Source of the DNA: JASHPR01 sp963815375
Lineage (GTDB): Bacteria; Actinomycetota; Actinomycetes; Streptosporangiales; Streptosporangiaceae
NCBI GenBank assembly: GCA_963815375.1
Contig: CAWFGX010000012.1
Coordinates: forward strand, 62,001 to 126,000
Length of the DNA: 64,000 nt
Direction of reading: 5' to 3'
Shown: positions 50,324 through 60,900 of the stretch, in pieces
Position numbering within the stretch: position 1 is the first letter of the stretch
Layout: the number at the start of each line of letters is the position of its first letter
Translations under genes and position numbers: made by a program
Notes under the pieces: model-generated
What the model saw: only the letters and a program-made list of their open reading frames with translations
What the model was told of the DNA's origin: nothing
Databases searched by the model: none

Positions 50324-51868
50324 TTGTCACTGAGCGCGCCTGCGGCGCACGCCGCCCGGCGGCTGCACCGCTTGCTTCCCGAGCCGGCCCGGGCGCGAAT
50401 CCGGGCCGTCGCCGTCTGGGCCGACCGGCGGCGTCACGCGCCGATGATTGAAGACTGGTCCAGGCCCCTGATAGAGGCGCCCGCAGACGCCGCGGCCGCT
50501 GCTGACAGGGAGCACGCTGGCCTGGTCAGGGCGAACGCGGCGGTCGGCGGGCTGGCTGTCGTCGAGCCCGCGCGCCCCCCAGCGCGCGCAGTGCCCACCG
50601 CCACCACGATGACCGCTAGCCCGTACCCCGGCGACGATGCCGGCCGCCAGGAAATTCGCCTGCGCTGCCTGGTCGTGACCGGCCTGCTCGACGTCGGCGG
50701 CATGGACGAGGTCGTGGCTTTCCTGGCCCGGCGCCTGCCAGCGCTGGGCATGCAGACCGCGGTACTGCACGCCACATCGCGGCCGTCTGCGACTGGCGAG
50801 CCAGGCGGCAGGCTCGGGCACATGCTCCGGTCGGCGGGTATCGAGGTCCGCGAGGCCGACGAGGGACGCGCCGCTGCGTGGATCGAGCACTGGCATCCCG
50901 ACGTGATCGCAGCGCACGGAGCACCGGACTGGGTGCTGGGCATCGCCCAGCGCCTCGGCATCCCCTACGTCGACAACCTGCACGGCATGCATACGCACTT
51001 CTGGGCGGACTGGCACGCGGAGGCTGCGCGCAGCGCCCGGCTCAGCGCGATCGTGTCGGTCAGCAGCCTGGTCGCCGACCAGTACCTGGCCGGTAACCCC
51101 GCGTTCGCGCCCGCCCGGATCGTCACGATCCCCAACGGCGTCGATGACCAGCGACGGTCCGGCGGTGACAGGGCCGCTGCCCGGTCCAGGCTCGGCCTGG
51201 CTGACGAGTACGTGTTCGTGTCGCTCGCCCGTTACTGCCTGCAGAAGAACCCCTACGGACTGCTCGCCGCGTTCGCCGAGGTGGCCCGCTGCCACAGCGA
51301 CGCCCATCTGGTGATCGCGGGACGGCCAGATGACCTCCGGTACTACCGGCAGGTGGTCCGGCTGCGCGACAGCCTGCCCGGCCGCGACCGGATCCACCTG
51401 CGCGACCACGTGACGGCCCCAGCAGAGATGCTCGCAGCCGCCGACGGGTTCGTTCTCGATTCGTTCTTCGAGGGCTGGTCCCTTGCGTCCATGGAAGCGC
51501 TGTTCGCGGGGCTGCCCGTGGTCCTCAGCGAGGTCGGCGGCGCCCGCGAGCAGATCGGCGACGACCCGGCCCGCGGTCACGTGGTGCGCAACCCACTTGG
51601 TGACCCGCTGAGCGTGGACTGGGACGCGGCGGGCGCGGCCCAGTATGCTCCGCAGGTCAATCGCGACGAGCTGGCGCACGCCATGGGGGACCTGGTCCTG
51701 CGCCGCGACGATTACCTGGGCAACCGCGAGCGGCTTGCGGCCGAGTCCGCTTCACGCTTCAGCGCGGGCGCCTGCCTGGCCCAGCACGCGGCCGTGCTGC
51801 GGGCCGTTGTCGCCGGCGCGGAACTGCCGGGCAGCCATAACGCGCAGGCCGAGCCCGCCCGCTCTTGA
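50324..51868 (+). CDS. glycosyltransferase family 4 (514 aa)
   Basis: An N-terminal 120-residue Ala/Arg-rich leader precedes the GT-B fold. The acceptor half has LRCLVVTGLLDVGGMDEVVA and GIPYVDNLHGMHTHFWADWH; the donor half has ARIVTIPNGVD, YVFVSLARYCLQKNPYGLLA and the E-x7-E motif in DSFFEGWSLASMEALFAGLP. TTG at 50324 has AGGAG 8 nt upstream; a GTG at 50288 is an alternative with a poorer site. Stands alone, divergent from the GT2 pair. Confidence 0.85.
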   Translation: MSLSAPAAHAARRLHRLLPEPARARIRAVAVWADRRRHAPMIEDWSRPLIEAPADAAAAADREHAGLVRANAAVGGLAVVEPARPPARAVPTATTMTASPYPGDDAGRQEIRLRCLVVTGLLDVGGMDEVVAFLARRLPALGMQTAVLHATSRPSATGEPGGRLGHMLRSAGIEVREADEGRAAAWIEHWHPDVIAAHGAPDWVLGIAQRLGIPYVDNLHGMHTHFWADWHAEAARSARLSAIVSVSSLVADQYLAGNPAFAPARIVTIPNGVDDQRRSGGDRAAARSRLGLADEYVFVSLARYCLQKNPYGLLAAFAEVARCHSDAHLVIAGRPDDLRYYRQVVRLRDSLPGRDRIHLRDHVTAPAEMLAAADGFVLDSFFEGWSLASMEALFAGLPVVLSEVGGAREQIGDDPARGHVVRNPLGDPLSVDWDAAGAAQYAPQVNRDELAHAMGDLVLRRDDYLGNRERLAAESASRFSAGACLAQHAAVLRAVVAGAELPGSHNAQAEPARS

Positions 51869-51903
51869 GAATGGCGCAGCTGAACGCGTTACCGCGCCGG
51901 TGA

Positions 51904-53019
51904 TCACAGCGCGCTGCGGAGCGCGGCGGCGACCGCCACCTGCTGATCCGGGGAAATGTGCGGGTAGAGCGGCAGCGAGAGGATCCGGCCTGCGGCCGCC
52001 TCGGTGACCGGGAAATCTCCCGGGCCGTAGCCGTACTCACGGAACGCGGGCTGCAGGTGCACGGGCACCGGGTAGTGGATGCCCGCCTGGACGCCAAGAC
52101 TGTGCAGGACCTCCAGCACGTGATCACGGCGAGGGATCTGAACGACGTACAGGTGCCAGGCGTGCACGTTGCCCGGAGCGGTCCGGGGCAGCACGACGTC
52201 GTCCAGCCCGCCGAGCAGCTCGTCATAGCGAGCGGCGGCCTCGCGGCGCCTGGCGTTCCAGTCCGCTAGCCGCCGCAGCTTTGCCCGCAGCACCACCGCC
52301 TGCAGCGAGTCGAGCCGCGAGTTGAACCCGAGCCGGGCATGCTCGTACTTCTGCTCGCTGCCGTGGTCGCCCAGCAGCCGCACCGAGCGGGCCAGGTCCG
52401 CGGAGCTGGTGAGCACCGCGCCTGCATCCCCGTAGGCGCCGAGGTTCTTCCCTGGGTAGAAGCTGACGGCCGCCGCCAGCCCGACGGTCCCGGCCGGGCG
52501 GCCGCAGTGAGTCGCCCCGTGGGACTGCGCGGCGTCCTCGATGAGCGTGATCTCGTGCTCGGCCGCGATGTCAGCGAGCGCCGTCATCGGCGCGAGCTGG
52601 CCGTAGAGGTGAACCGGCACGAGTGCCGCAGTATCCGGGCCGGCCGCCTTCGCCGCGGCGACCGGGTCCAGCAGCAGGCAGTCGGAGTCCACATCGGCGA
52701 ACACCGGCCGGGCGCCTGCCCGCACGACCGCCTCGGCTGTCGCCACGAACGTGTTCGCAGGCATGATCACTTCCGCGCCCGGCGGGACGCCGGCAGCGCG
52801 CAGCGCCAGCTCAATCGCGTCGGTCCCGCTGCCGACGCCGACGCAGTGTGCGGTGCCCGAAGCCGCAGCGAACTCGCGCTCGAAAGCGGCGACCTCGGGT
52901 CCCTTGATGAACGCCCCGCTGGCGAGAACCCGGTCGAATCCGGCACTGATCTCGCCGGCCACCTCGGCCTGCGCGGCCTGCAGGTCGACCAGAGGGATGA
53001 CCGCCTTCTCACTCGTCAC
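51904..53019 (-). CDS. DegT/DnrJ/EryC1-family sugar aminotransferase (371 aa)
   Basis: PLP-dependent nucleotide-sugar aminotransferase. PLP lysine is Lys191 in VSFYPGKNLGAYGDAG, with EDAAQSHGA (Asp162, Gln165) and GVGSGTDAIELAL for phosphate binding. VDLQAAQAEVAGEISAGFDR and FIKGPEVAAFEREFA at the start resemble WbpE/WlbC-type enzymes making 3-amino sugars. Its start overlaps the stop of the acetyltransferase gene by 4 bp; it is the last of five chained leftward genes. Confidence 0.9.
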   Translation of the reverse strand: MTSEKAVIPLVDLQAAQAEVAGEISAGFDRVLASGAFIKGPEVAAFEREFAAASGTAHCVGVGSGTDAIELALRAAGVPPGAEVIMPANTFVATAEAVVRAGARPVFADVDSDCLLLDPVAAAKAAGPDTAALVPVHLYGQLAPMTALADIAAEHEITLIEDAAQSHGATHCGRPAGTVGLAAAVSFYPGKNLGAYGDAGAVLTSSADLARSVRLLGDHGSEQKYEHARLGFNSRLDSLQAVVLRAKLRRLADWNARRREAAARYDELLGGLDDVVLPRTAPGNVHAWHLYVVQIPRRDHVLEVLHSLGVQAGIHYPVPVHLQPAFREYGYGPGDFPVTEAAAGRILSLPLYPHISPDQQVAVAAALRSAL

Positions 53020-53726
53020 TGTTCCTCCGTCTCGGTAAGGCCACCGTCGGCGGTACCGGCGGGCCGCAGGTAGCGTGCTGGGACGCCAGCCCAGACCTGG
53101 CGTGCCGGGACGTCCGTCGTCACGACCGCCCCCATGCCCACCAGTGCTCCGGAGCCGACCGTGCGGCCTTCGCGGACCAGGGCTCCGGCCCCGATGTAGG
53201 CGCCGGCGCCGATGCGGACACCACCGCCGAGCCCGGCCCCGGAGGCCAGCGTGACGTAGTCCTCGATGACGTCGTCATGGGTGAGAGTCACATGCGGCAT
53301 GACGGTGACGTGGGAGCCGATGCTGACCGCGGCCGTCAGCGTCGTATGCGCCAGCAGCACGCTGCCGGGGCCGACACGCGATGACGCGGACACCGATGCG
53401 GCCGGGTGGATGATCGTGGCGTACCGCTCGGGCCGGAGCCCCAGAGCCCGGACAATCCGCGGCCTGCTGGCGTAGTTGTCCGGGCGCCCGGTGCAGACCA
53501 CCACGCAGGCGTCCGGCATGCCCTTCAGCTCGCTGATCCCGCCCAGTACCGGTACCCCGTCGACGAGCGTCCCGGTCAGGGCCGGGTCGTCGTCGAGGTA
53601 GCCGAGCAGCCGCCAGGAATCACCGGGAGCACGGCTGGCGTTCAGTGCGCGGATCGCCTCGACAGTCTCCCGGCCGAACCCGCCAGCGCCGACCACGAAC
53701 AGATCGCGGCTGACCGCAGGGATCAC
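53016..53726 (-). CDS. NeuD/PglD-type sugar O/N-acyltransferase (236 aa)
   Basis: N-terminal Rossmann-like domain (DLFVVGAGGFGRETVEAIRA, LLGYLDDDP) followed by a left-handed beta-helix of hexapeptide repeats (IIHPAASVSASSRVGPGSVL, VTVMPHVTLTHDDVIEDYVT with the catalytic His, then VRIGAGAYIGAGALV) and the usual ending TDVPARQVWAGVPARYLRP. PglD-like enzymes acetylate amino sugars. GTG start overlaps the upstream gene (GTGA). It lies between two aminotransferases, so it probably acylates their product. Confidence 0.9.
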   Translation of the reverse strand: MIPAVSRDLFVVGAGGFGRETVEAIRALNASRAPGDSWRLLGYLDDDPALTGTLVDGVPVLGGISELKGMPDACVVVCTGRPDNYASRPRIVRALGLRPERYATIIHPAASVSASSRVGPGSVLLAHTTLTAAVSIGSHVTVMPHVTLTHDDVIEDYVTLASGAGLGGGVRIGAGAYIGAGALVREGRTVGSGALVGMGAVVTTDVPARQVWAGVPARYLRPAGTADGGLTETEEQ

Positions 53727-54886
53727 GTCACGCTCGCAGCAGGCCGCGCGCCCGATCCGGTCAGGCCCATGCCCGCGTGGACGGCGCAGACCACGGCATC
53801 CTGCTGCTCGACGGTCATGTCGTGGAACAGCGGCAGGATGAGCGAGCGGGCGGTCAGCAACTCGGTGACCGGCAGAGGCCCGTGCGGTTGCCCCGCGTAC
53901 GCCGGCTCGAGATGCGCGGCCATGATCCCGCGCCGGGCCGATATCTCTGCCCGGGCCAGGCTGCGCATCATGCTGTCCCTGGAGACTGGCGCGTCGCCGG
54001 GCAGCAGGATCCAGAACGACTGGTAGTTCGTGGTGCCGTGCCCGGGATCCTGGGCCATGCGCAGCCCCGGTATATCGCCGAGCAGACGCTGGTACCGCTG
54101 CGCCAGCTCGCGCCTGCGCACCACCATCTCGCCGAGCTTGCGCAGCTGGACCAGGCCGATCGCAGCCTGAATGTCGGTCATCCGGAAGTTGAAGCCGACC
54201 TCGGTGTAGCTCTCAAGCACGGGCTGGCGACTGCGGTGCCTGTCGGCGGCGCTGATGTCCATGCCGTGCTCGCGCAGGCGGCGGATGCGGGCAGCGACAG
54301 CGGGGTCCTGTGTGGTGACCATTCCGCCCTCACCAGTGGTGATGAGCTTGCGCGGGTGAAACGAGTACGCGGCGAGCTCAGCGCCGGCGCCGGCTGGCCG
54401 CCCACGGTAAGCCGATCCGGCCGCGCACGCGGCATCCTCAATCACGGTGATGCCGAGCGGATCGCAGAGAGCACGCATCGCGTCCAGGTCGGCTGGGACG
54501 CCGGCCTGGTCGACGAGGATCACGGCGCGGGTGCACGGGCTGAGGTGCGGCGCCACCGTCTCGGGGACGAGGTTCTGGGTCGCCAGGTCCACATCGGCGA
54601 ACACCGGCCGGGCACCGACATAGCGCACTGCGTTGGCGGTCGCGATGAACGACAGCGACGGGACCACGACCTCGTCGCCGGGCCCGATCCGGGCCGCGAT
54701 CAGCGCCAGGTGCAGCGCCGTGGTGCAGGAGGACACGGCCACGGCGTGGTCCGCGCCGATGGCCGCCGCGAACGCCTCCTCGAACCGGGCGACGCGCGGC
54801 CCCTGCGCGACCCAGCCCGAGGCAACCGCTTCGGCGGCGGCCGCCGCCTCCTCCTCCCCGAGCCACGGCCGCATGACCGGGATCAT
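53723..54886 (-). CDS. DegT/DnrJ/EryC1-family sugar aminotransferase, second copy (387 aa)
   Basis: PLP lysine Lys180 in AAYSFHPRKLITTGEGG, EDAACAAGSAYRGRP for the cofactor ring, SSCTTALHLALIAARIG for phosphate. The start IPVMRPWLGEEEAAAAAEAV and SGWVAQGPRVARFEEAFA is typical of PglE/DesI-like enzymes that aminate a keto sugar. ATG 54886 overlaps the epimerase stop (ATGA); an upstream in-frame start at 54928 would extend into that gene and is rejected. Confidence 0.9.
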   Translation of the reverse strand: MIPVMRPWLGEEEAAAAAEAVASGWVAQGPRVARFEEAFAAAIGADHAVAVSSCTTALHLALIAARIGPGDEVVVPSLSFIATANAVRYVGARPVFADVDLATQNLVPETVAPHLSPCTRAVILVDQAGVPADLDAMRALCDPLGITVIEDAACAAGSAYRGRPAGAGAELAAYSFHPRKLITTGEGGMVTTQDPAVAARIRRLREHGMDISAADRHRSRQPVLESYTEVGFNFRMTDIQAAIGLVQLRKLGEMVVRRRELAQRYQRLLGDIPGLRMAQDPGHGTTNYQSFWILLPGDAPVSRDSMMRSLARAEISARRGIMAAHLEPAYAGQPHGPLPVTELLTARSLILPLFHDMTVEQQDAVVCAVHAGMGLTGSGARPAASVT

Positions 54887-55875
54887 GAGGCGCTGGCCCC
54901 GCTGCGAAAAATGCGCTCTGAACGCCACCAGGCGACGAGCCGCCGCAGGCCCTCGTCCAGGTCAACCTCGGGTTTCCAGCCCAGCCGCTGCCTGGCGGCT
55001 GAAACGTCGGCCAGGCGCCGCGTCACGCCGTTGACCCCGCGCGCCGGGCCGAACTCGGGCTCGAGGCTGGAGCCCATCGCACGCTGCAGCGCTGCGGCCA
55101 GCTCCGCGAGGCTGGTCTCTGTGCTGCTGGCGATGTTGAAGACCTCGTCGGTGGCGTCGCTCACGGCGGCCGCCAGGTTGGCGCGCGCGATGTCCTCGGT
55201 GAACACGAAGTCCATGGTCTGCTGGCCGTCGCCGAGAATCAGCGGGGGCTTGCCCGACTCGATCCGCTCCATCCAGCGGATCAGGACCTCGGTATAGAGG
55301 CCGTAGATGTCCATGCGCGGCCCGTACACGTTGAAGTAACGGAGCATGACGTAGTCCAGCCCGCGCATCGCGTGGAAGCTGCGGAGCAGTCCCTCGTTGA
55401 AGACCTTGGCCGCACCGTAGAGGGTGTCGTTGTTGTAGGGATGGTGGCGTTCGGTTGTCGGGAACTCCTCCGCCATCCCGTACACCGACGCCGAGGACGC
55501 GGCCACGACCTTGCGGACACGAGCGCCGGCGGCCGCCTCCACCACCTCGTATGTACCGTCGACCAGTACCTCAAGGGCCAGGCGCGGATCGCTGGCGCAC
55601 TGGGTGATCCGGATCGCGGCCTGGTGGAACACGACGTCGATGCCGCTCATCAGCGACCGGACCAGCTCGGTGTCCCTGATGTCACCGCTGACCACCGAGA
55701 CCGTGCCGCTCTCGCGCGCTGCGCTCAGGTTCTCCGGCCGCCCGCGGACGAAGTTGTCCAGGACCACTACCTCAGCGGCACCGGACGCGACGAGCTGGTC
55801 AACGATGGTCGACCCGATGGTTCCCGCGCCGCCTGTCACCAGATAGCGGCCCCCGGCTATGGTTCCGGCTCTCAC
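54883..55875 (-). CDS. NAD-dependent nucleotide-sugar epimerase/dehydratase (330 aa)
   Basis: Extended SDR: GRYLVTGGAGTIGSTIVDQL with the GxxGxxG motif, VVVLDNFVRGRPENL, VVFHQAAIR, VVAASSASVYG and YGAAKVFNEGLLRSF containing YxxxK, then YFNVYGPRMD. The TMDFVFTEDIARA region and the C-terminus agree with UDP-GlcNAc/UDP-glucose 4-epimerase-like enzymes. It supplies the donor sugar or a keto intermediate for the coupled aminotransferases. GTG start overlaps the oxidoreductase stop. Confidence 0.9.
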   Translation of the reverse strand: MRAGTIAGGRYLVTGGAGTIGSTIVDQLVASGAAEVVVLDNFVRGRPENLSAARESGTVSVVSGDIRDTELVRSLMSGIDVVFHQAAIRITQCASDPRLALEVLVDGTYEVVEAAAGARVRKVVAASSASVYGMAEEFPTTERHHPYNNDTLYGAAKVFNEGLLRSFHAMRGLDYVMLRYFNVYGPRMDIYGLYTEVLIRWMERIESGKPPLILGDGQQTMDFVFTEDIARANLAAAVSDATDEVFNIASSTETSLAELAAALQRAMGSSLEPEFGPARGVNGVTRRLADVSAARQRLGWKPEVDLDEGLRRLVAWWRSERIFRSGASAS

Positions 55876-56943
55876 ACGTCCCCTTTCCCGAGCATGACTC
55901 GTTCTCCGCCGTTGTCGGCGCTGCGCGAGGCGGCCTCAAGCAGGGCCAGCACCCGCAGGCCAGCGTGTGCGTCGGTCAGTGGCTGGCGGCCCTGGGTGAT
56001 CGCAGCGCTGAACTCGGCCATCACCGACATCAGGGCTTCCCGCTCGGGCAGGGCGGGCACGAGGGTGTCCCCGGTCCGGTAGGAAATCAGGGCCTGCCGC
56101 CGCTCGTCCTCTGGCAGGTCGCCCGCGTGCAGCCGGTCGATCCCGCGGTCGTGGACCGCGAGCCGTCCGGCCGGGTTCGTGTCGTCCCACACGATCGTGC
56201 GGCGCGAACCGCCGAACACGGTTGTCCTGATCTTCGTCGGGCTGAGCCAGTTCACGTGGATGTGCGCGAGGGCCCCATTCGACAGCCACACCGACAGGTA
56301 ACCCAGGCAGGCCCGGCCAGCGCTGATCGGGTCGTTCACATGGGCGGCGACCGCGACCGGGACGACGTCCTCGGGCAGCACAAAGTCCAGGATGGACAGG
56401 TCGTGCGGCGCCAGGTCCCACAGGACGTCGACGTCGGGCTGCACGAGACCGAGGTTGATGCGCACCGAGTCGACAAACTGGATCTCGCCGATGTCGCCGC
56501 CCCGGACGAGTTCCCTGATCCGCTGGACCACGGGGGTGTAGCAGTAGGTGTGATCGCACATCAGCACCAGGCCGGCCTCGACGGGCGAGGGCCGCGAGTT
56601 TCTCGCCCTCGGCCACCGAGGGTGTCAGCGGCTTCTCGACCAGCACGTGCTTTCCGGCCTCCAGCGCTGCCCGGACCAGATCGAAGTGCGTCGCCGCCGG
56701 CGTCGCGATCGCGACGGCAGCGACCCCTGGGTCACCCAGGATCTGGTCGTAGGAGTCCGTCGCCCGCACAGTGGTGTACTGGCCGAGAACTGCCCGGGCC
56801 CGCTGCACGTTGAGATCGCACAGCCACTCCAGCCGCAGCGCCGGTGTCGCCAGCGCCGTCCTGACCAGGTTCGGCCCCCAGTAGCCGGCGCCGATCACCG
56901 CCAGCCCGATCGCTGGCGTGCCTTCCTTGCCGCTGCCCACCAT
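55872..56943 (-). pseudogene. Gfo/Idh/MocA-family oxidoreductase, one frameshift
   Basis: N-terminal Rossmann domain IGLAVIGAGYWGPNLVRTAL, IATPAATHFDLVRAALEAGK and HVLVEKPLTPSVAEGEKLAA carries the EKP catalytic Lys. The frame shifts near 56585; the C-terminal domain follows in another frame, LMCDHTYCYTPVVQRIRELV, INLGLVQPDVDVLWDLAPHD and LSILDFVLPEDVVPV, with the family's DLAPHDLS. Relatives (WlbA/WbpB) oxidise C3 of UDP-GlcNAcA, which would supply the aminotransferases here. Apart from the single-base shift the gene looks intact, so an assembly error is plausible. Confidence 0.8.
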
Positions 56944-56954
56944 GTACTGATCCC

Positions 56955-57914
56955 CTATGGCTGCGTTGTGGTGAAGACGACGTCCACCCAGTAGTTCGTC
57001 GCGTTGTAGCTGAAAACTGGATCCGCGCTGGACGAGCCGTAGGTGTAGACCCCTCCGCTGGCCGGCACGATCAGCGGCCCGCTGACGAGCTGGGAGGCCA
57101 GGGCGCCCGCGTCGGCCGCGTAACCGCCGTCAGGCGCGAGATAGGACGCCGTGTATGTCTCGCCGGCGGTCACGGCGATCGGCGTGGCGAAATCTGCCTC
57201 CTGCCACCCGGTCGCCGACTCATTGGTGAACGTCACCTGCCCGAGGAGGTCGCCGCTGGAGTCCCACAGGCTTCCCACATGCGTGCCGGTGTTGCTCGGG
57301 CCCTTGTAGAACCGGATGCCGGAAATCCAGCCGTTCTCGTCGGCCTTGAACTGCACTCCGAGGTTGACAGAGCTTGTGTCCGGCGACGAGGCCTGCACCG
57401 GCTGGGCGGAAGAGGGCCAGATCGAGCACGGGCATTGCGCCTGGTCGGGCGCGAAGACCACGTCCACCCAGTAGTTCGTCTGGTTGAAGGTACTGTCAGG
57501 GATCTTGCTTGAGGTGCCGTAGGCATACACGCCGCCACTGGCTGGCACCGTCAGTGGCCCGTTGGTCACCGCGGAGGCCAGGGCGCCGGCGTCGGCCGCG
57601 TACCCGCCGCCCGGCGCGAGGTAGGACGCGGTGTAGGTCGTGCCCGCGGTCACCGCGATGGGCGTCGAGAAGTTCGCCTGCTGCCAGCCGGCCACTGACT
57701 CATTGGTGAACGTGACCTGGCCGAGCAGGTCGCCGCTGGAGTCCCACAGGCTTCCGACATGGGTGCCGGTATTGCCCGGGCCCTTGTAGAACCTGATCCC
57801 GGTGATGGTCCCGTTCACGTTCGGGGTGAACTGGACGCCGAGGTTCACCGAGCTGGTGTCAGGGGAATCCGCCAGCACGGGCTCCGAGGCGTCCGGCCAG
57901 ACCGAGCACGGGCA
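56955..57914 (-). repeat. tandem 480-bp coding repeat (last two DUF4082 domains)
   Basis: The Cys-Pro-Cys codons lie at 57426-57434 and 57906-57914, exactly 480 bp apart. The two units share long DNA stretches, for example TTCACCAATGAGTC (in reverse) and GTCGCCGCTGGAGTCCCACA, and encode near-identical peptides such as HVGSLWDSSGDLLGQVTFTN. Recent duplication, and a likely source of copy-number variation. Confidence 0.75.
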
Positions 57915-60900
57915 CTGGCCGGCAGGCGGCGTCGGCTGCGCGGTCGTGAAGCTCCACGAGTCAGAGCCGGCCATCGGCGTGGACGAGGCGGCGCTGAGCG
58001 CGCCGGACACAGTCGCTGTGTAGGCCGTGTCCGAGGCCAGCGGCCCGGAATTACCGGTGAGCCCGCCCGACGGGACAAACGTCGCCGTGTTGCCGGACGA
58101 GTTGTAGGACACCGTGCCCGGCACGGACACGCCACCCGGCCCGGTCAGCGTGAAGCTGATCGTGGCGGGCTGCACCGGCTCGCTGAAGCGCAGCGACAGC
58201 CCGCTATCAGTGGGCACGCTGGTCTGCCCGTTGACCGGGTTGACCGGGCTCGCCGTCGGCGGCGTCTTGTTGGGCCCGTAGACGACGTCGACCCAGTAGT
58301 TCGACGAGTTGTACGAGTTCGACGGGAAGGTGCTGGCGGAGCCGTACGCGTACACCCCGCCGTTGGCCAGGGCTGTCAGCTGCCCGCTCGTGACCGCCGA
58401 GGCCAGGGCGCTCGGGGTAACAGCGTAATGCCCCGTCATCGTGGAGTACGACGCGACGTACGTGGTTCCGGCCGTGACCGGAACCGGGGTGGAGAAGTCC
58501 AGCTCCTGCCAGCCCTCGGTGGACTCGTTGCTGAACGTCCCGGTGGCGAGCAGCTGCCCGGACGCTGTCCACAGGCTGCCGGTGTGGGAGCCGGCGTTGT
58601 CCGGCTCCTTGTAGAACCGGACGCCGGTGATAAGGCCGTTGCTAGCGGCCTGGAAGTCCAGGCCCAGTGTGACCGACTGCGTGTCAGCCGCGTCGCCCGC
58701 GCTCGACGGCGTCACATCGGGCCAGATCGTGCACGGGCATGTGCTGGTACCGTACGACTGGCTGCTGGTGAACGAGTAGCTGTAGGCAGGCGCCGTCTGA
58801 CCGAAGTCGTCCTGAGCCCCGCTGATGGAGACCGAGTACGTGGTGTCAGGCGCCAGCGAGCTGGTCGGCGTGAACGTGGCCACCGAGCCGCCGCTGTTCC
58901 ATGACGTGCTGCCGGGCACGTTGTTCCCGTTCGGGTCTTTCATCGTGAACGAGAGCGTGGACGTGTTCATGGACTTGGAGAACGTCGCCGTCGGTGCCGT
59001 GGCGACCGGGTTGCTCGACGAGCCCGGGTACGGCGTGACGCTGAGCAGCGCCGGCGGAGCCCCGGCCGGCTGGGTGGTGTCGAAGATCACGTCGACCGCG
59101 TAGTTCGAGGCGTCGAAGGTCTGCGTGGGGAAGGTCTGGCCGCCTGCGGCGTACACGCCGTTCCCGCCGCCCGAGCTTGTGAAGTCGGCCTTCAGCCCGG
59201 TCAGTGGCGGGGTGTTCCTCGCGTAGTCGAACATGTCCGCGTCGGAGGCATAGTGACCGTCCGGATCCCAGTAGGAAACGACGTAGGTCGTATTCGCGTT
59301 GATCTGGACTGGGTTCGTGAACGTCATCGACTGCCAGCCGCTGGCCGTCTCGTTGGTGAACGTGCCGGTCGCGAGCAGGGTGCCGGACGCCGTCCAGAGC
59401 GAGCCGGTGTGCGTGCCGCTGTTGCCAGAGCCCTTGTAGAAGCGAACGCCGTTGACCCAGCCAGGCACGCTCGACTGGAACTTCACGCCGACCTCAAGGG
59501 CGGTGGAGTCGTCCGTCGACGTGACCGACGGCGTGTAGTTGTTCCCGAACAGGCCGCACGGGCAGCCCACGGTCACGGACACGCCTGACCCGGGCTCCTG
59601 GATGTTGCCGTCGTCGTCGGTCGCGCGCGAGAGGATCGTCACCGGCCCATCACCCGCCGCTGACCAGGTGTAGCTCCAGGTCACGCTGGTGCTGGCGGAC
59701 GACATCGTGGTGACCGGATGCCAGGTCGAGCCGCCGTCGGTGGACACCTCGACGCCAGCGACGACGCCGCCGCCGGAATCGGTTGCGGTTCCGGTGATCG
59801 TGACCGTCTGGCCATTGGAGAGCGACGCGCCCGATGCCGGGGAGGTGATCGTCGACACTGGCGGCGAGCTGTCATGCGGCTGTGTCCCGGCAACCAGGCC
59901 GGACATCAGCGACGCGGGCTGCGCCCCCATCATCGCCAGTACGTTGACGGTGGCCTGCTGCATCGCGGGATCGACCGGGTCATTGACGTCCCCGTCATGC
60001 TGGGTATTCAGCCCCCACGCCCACTGAACCGTGCCTGCGTCAAAGACCAGCGCACCGCTCGATGCCCGGTACAGCGTCAGGCTGTTGCAGGCATTGCCAG
60101 GCCCGATGTCCTCCTGCGGATCCAGATCCATCTGCGAGACGTCCTCGCAGGTCTTCGACATGTCGATCTCGCCAGCAGGCCGGAACCCGTTGTCGACGTC
60201 GGAGTCCCACTCGTAGCCGAGGGTTTCCGCAGGCATCGTGTAGGTCTGGCCTGCCGAAAGCTTCGCGACTGACGTGTTTTTCCAGATCGCCAGCTGCGAA
60301 TAGGCAGCTGGCACGGTATCGGCATACGAGCAGCAGTTGACCGTCCACATCTGGCCGCTGAGCTGGTTCGCCGGCTGCACCGCTGTCGTCTCCCGATGCT
60401 GTGAAGCGGGGATCGGACCACTCCCCGGTCCAGGTCGGCGGGTCGGCGGGATCGTCCTGGGTGCTGTCCAGGCTCTCCTTGTAAGTGATGAGCGTCCGGT
60501 CGGGCTCGTTGTTGTACTGGCTATTGGCCCACCGGGTCTTCCACCACATCAGGTTGCCCGAGAAAAACGCCATGTTGACCCCGGCGTTCCGGGCCGCGGT
60601 GATGTTAGCCATATCCCCGGCGTCGTAGTACTCGTCGTGCCCGGCGGTCATGAAGACCTTGTGCTGCTCGAGCATTGAGGCCGCGCCGGACTGGGACACG
60701 TCGGACTGGCTCACGTACGTGACGTTGTAGCCGTTCTCTTCCAGGAACTCGATCATCGGGAACTCGTCGGCGAAGAAGAAATCCTGGCCGTAGGTGCTGT
60801 CGTTCCAGCGGGTGGTGAACGGGCGGTTGTAGCTGACCTGGACGGCGCGGCCCGGGTCCAGCGCGCTGCCGTTCCAGGGACTGCCTGTGGCGTCTCCCGT

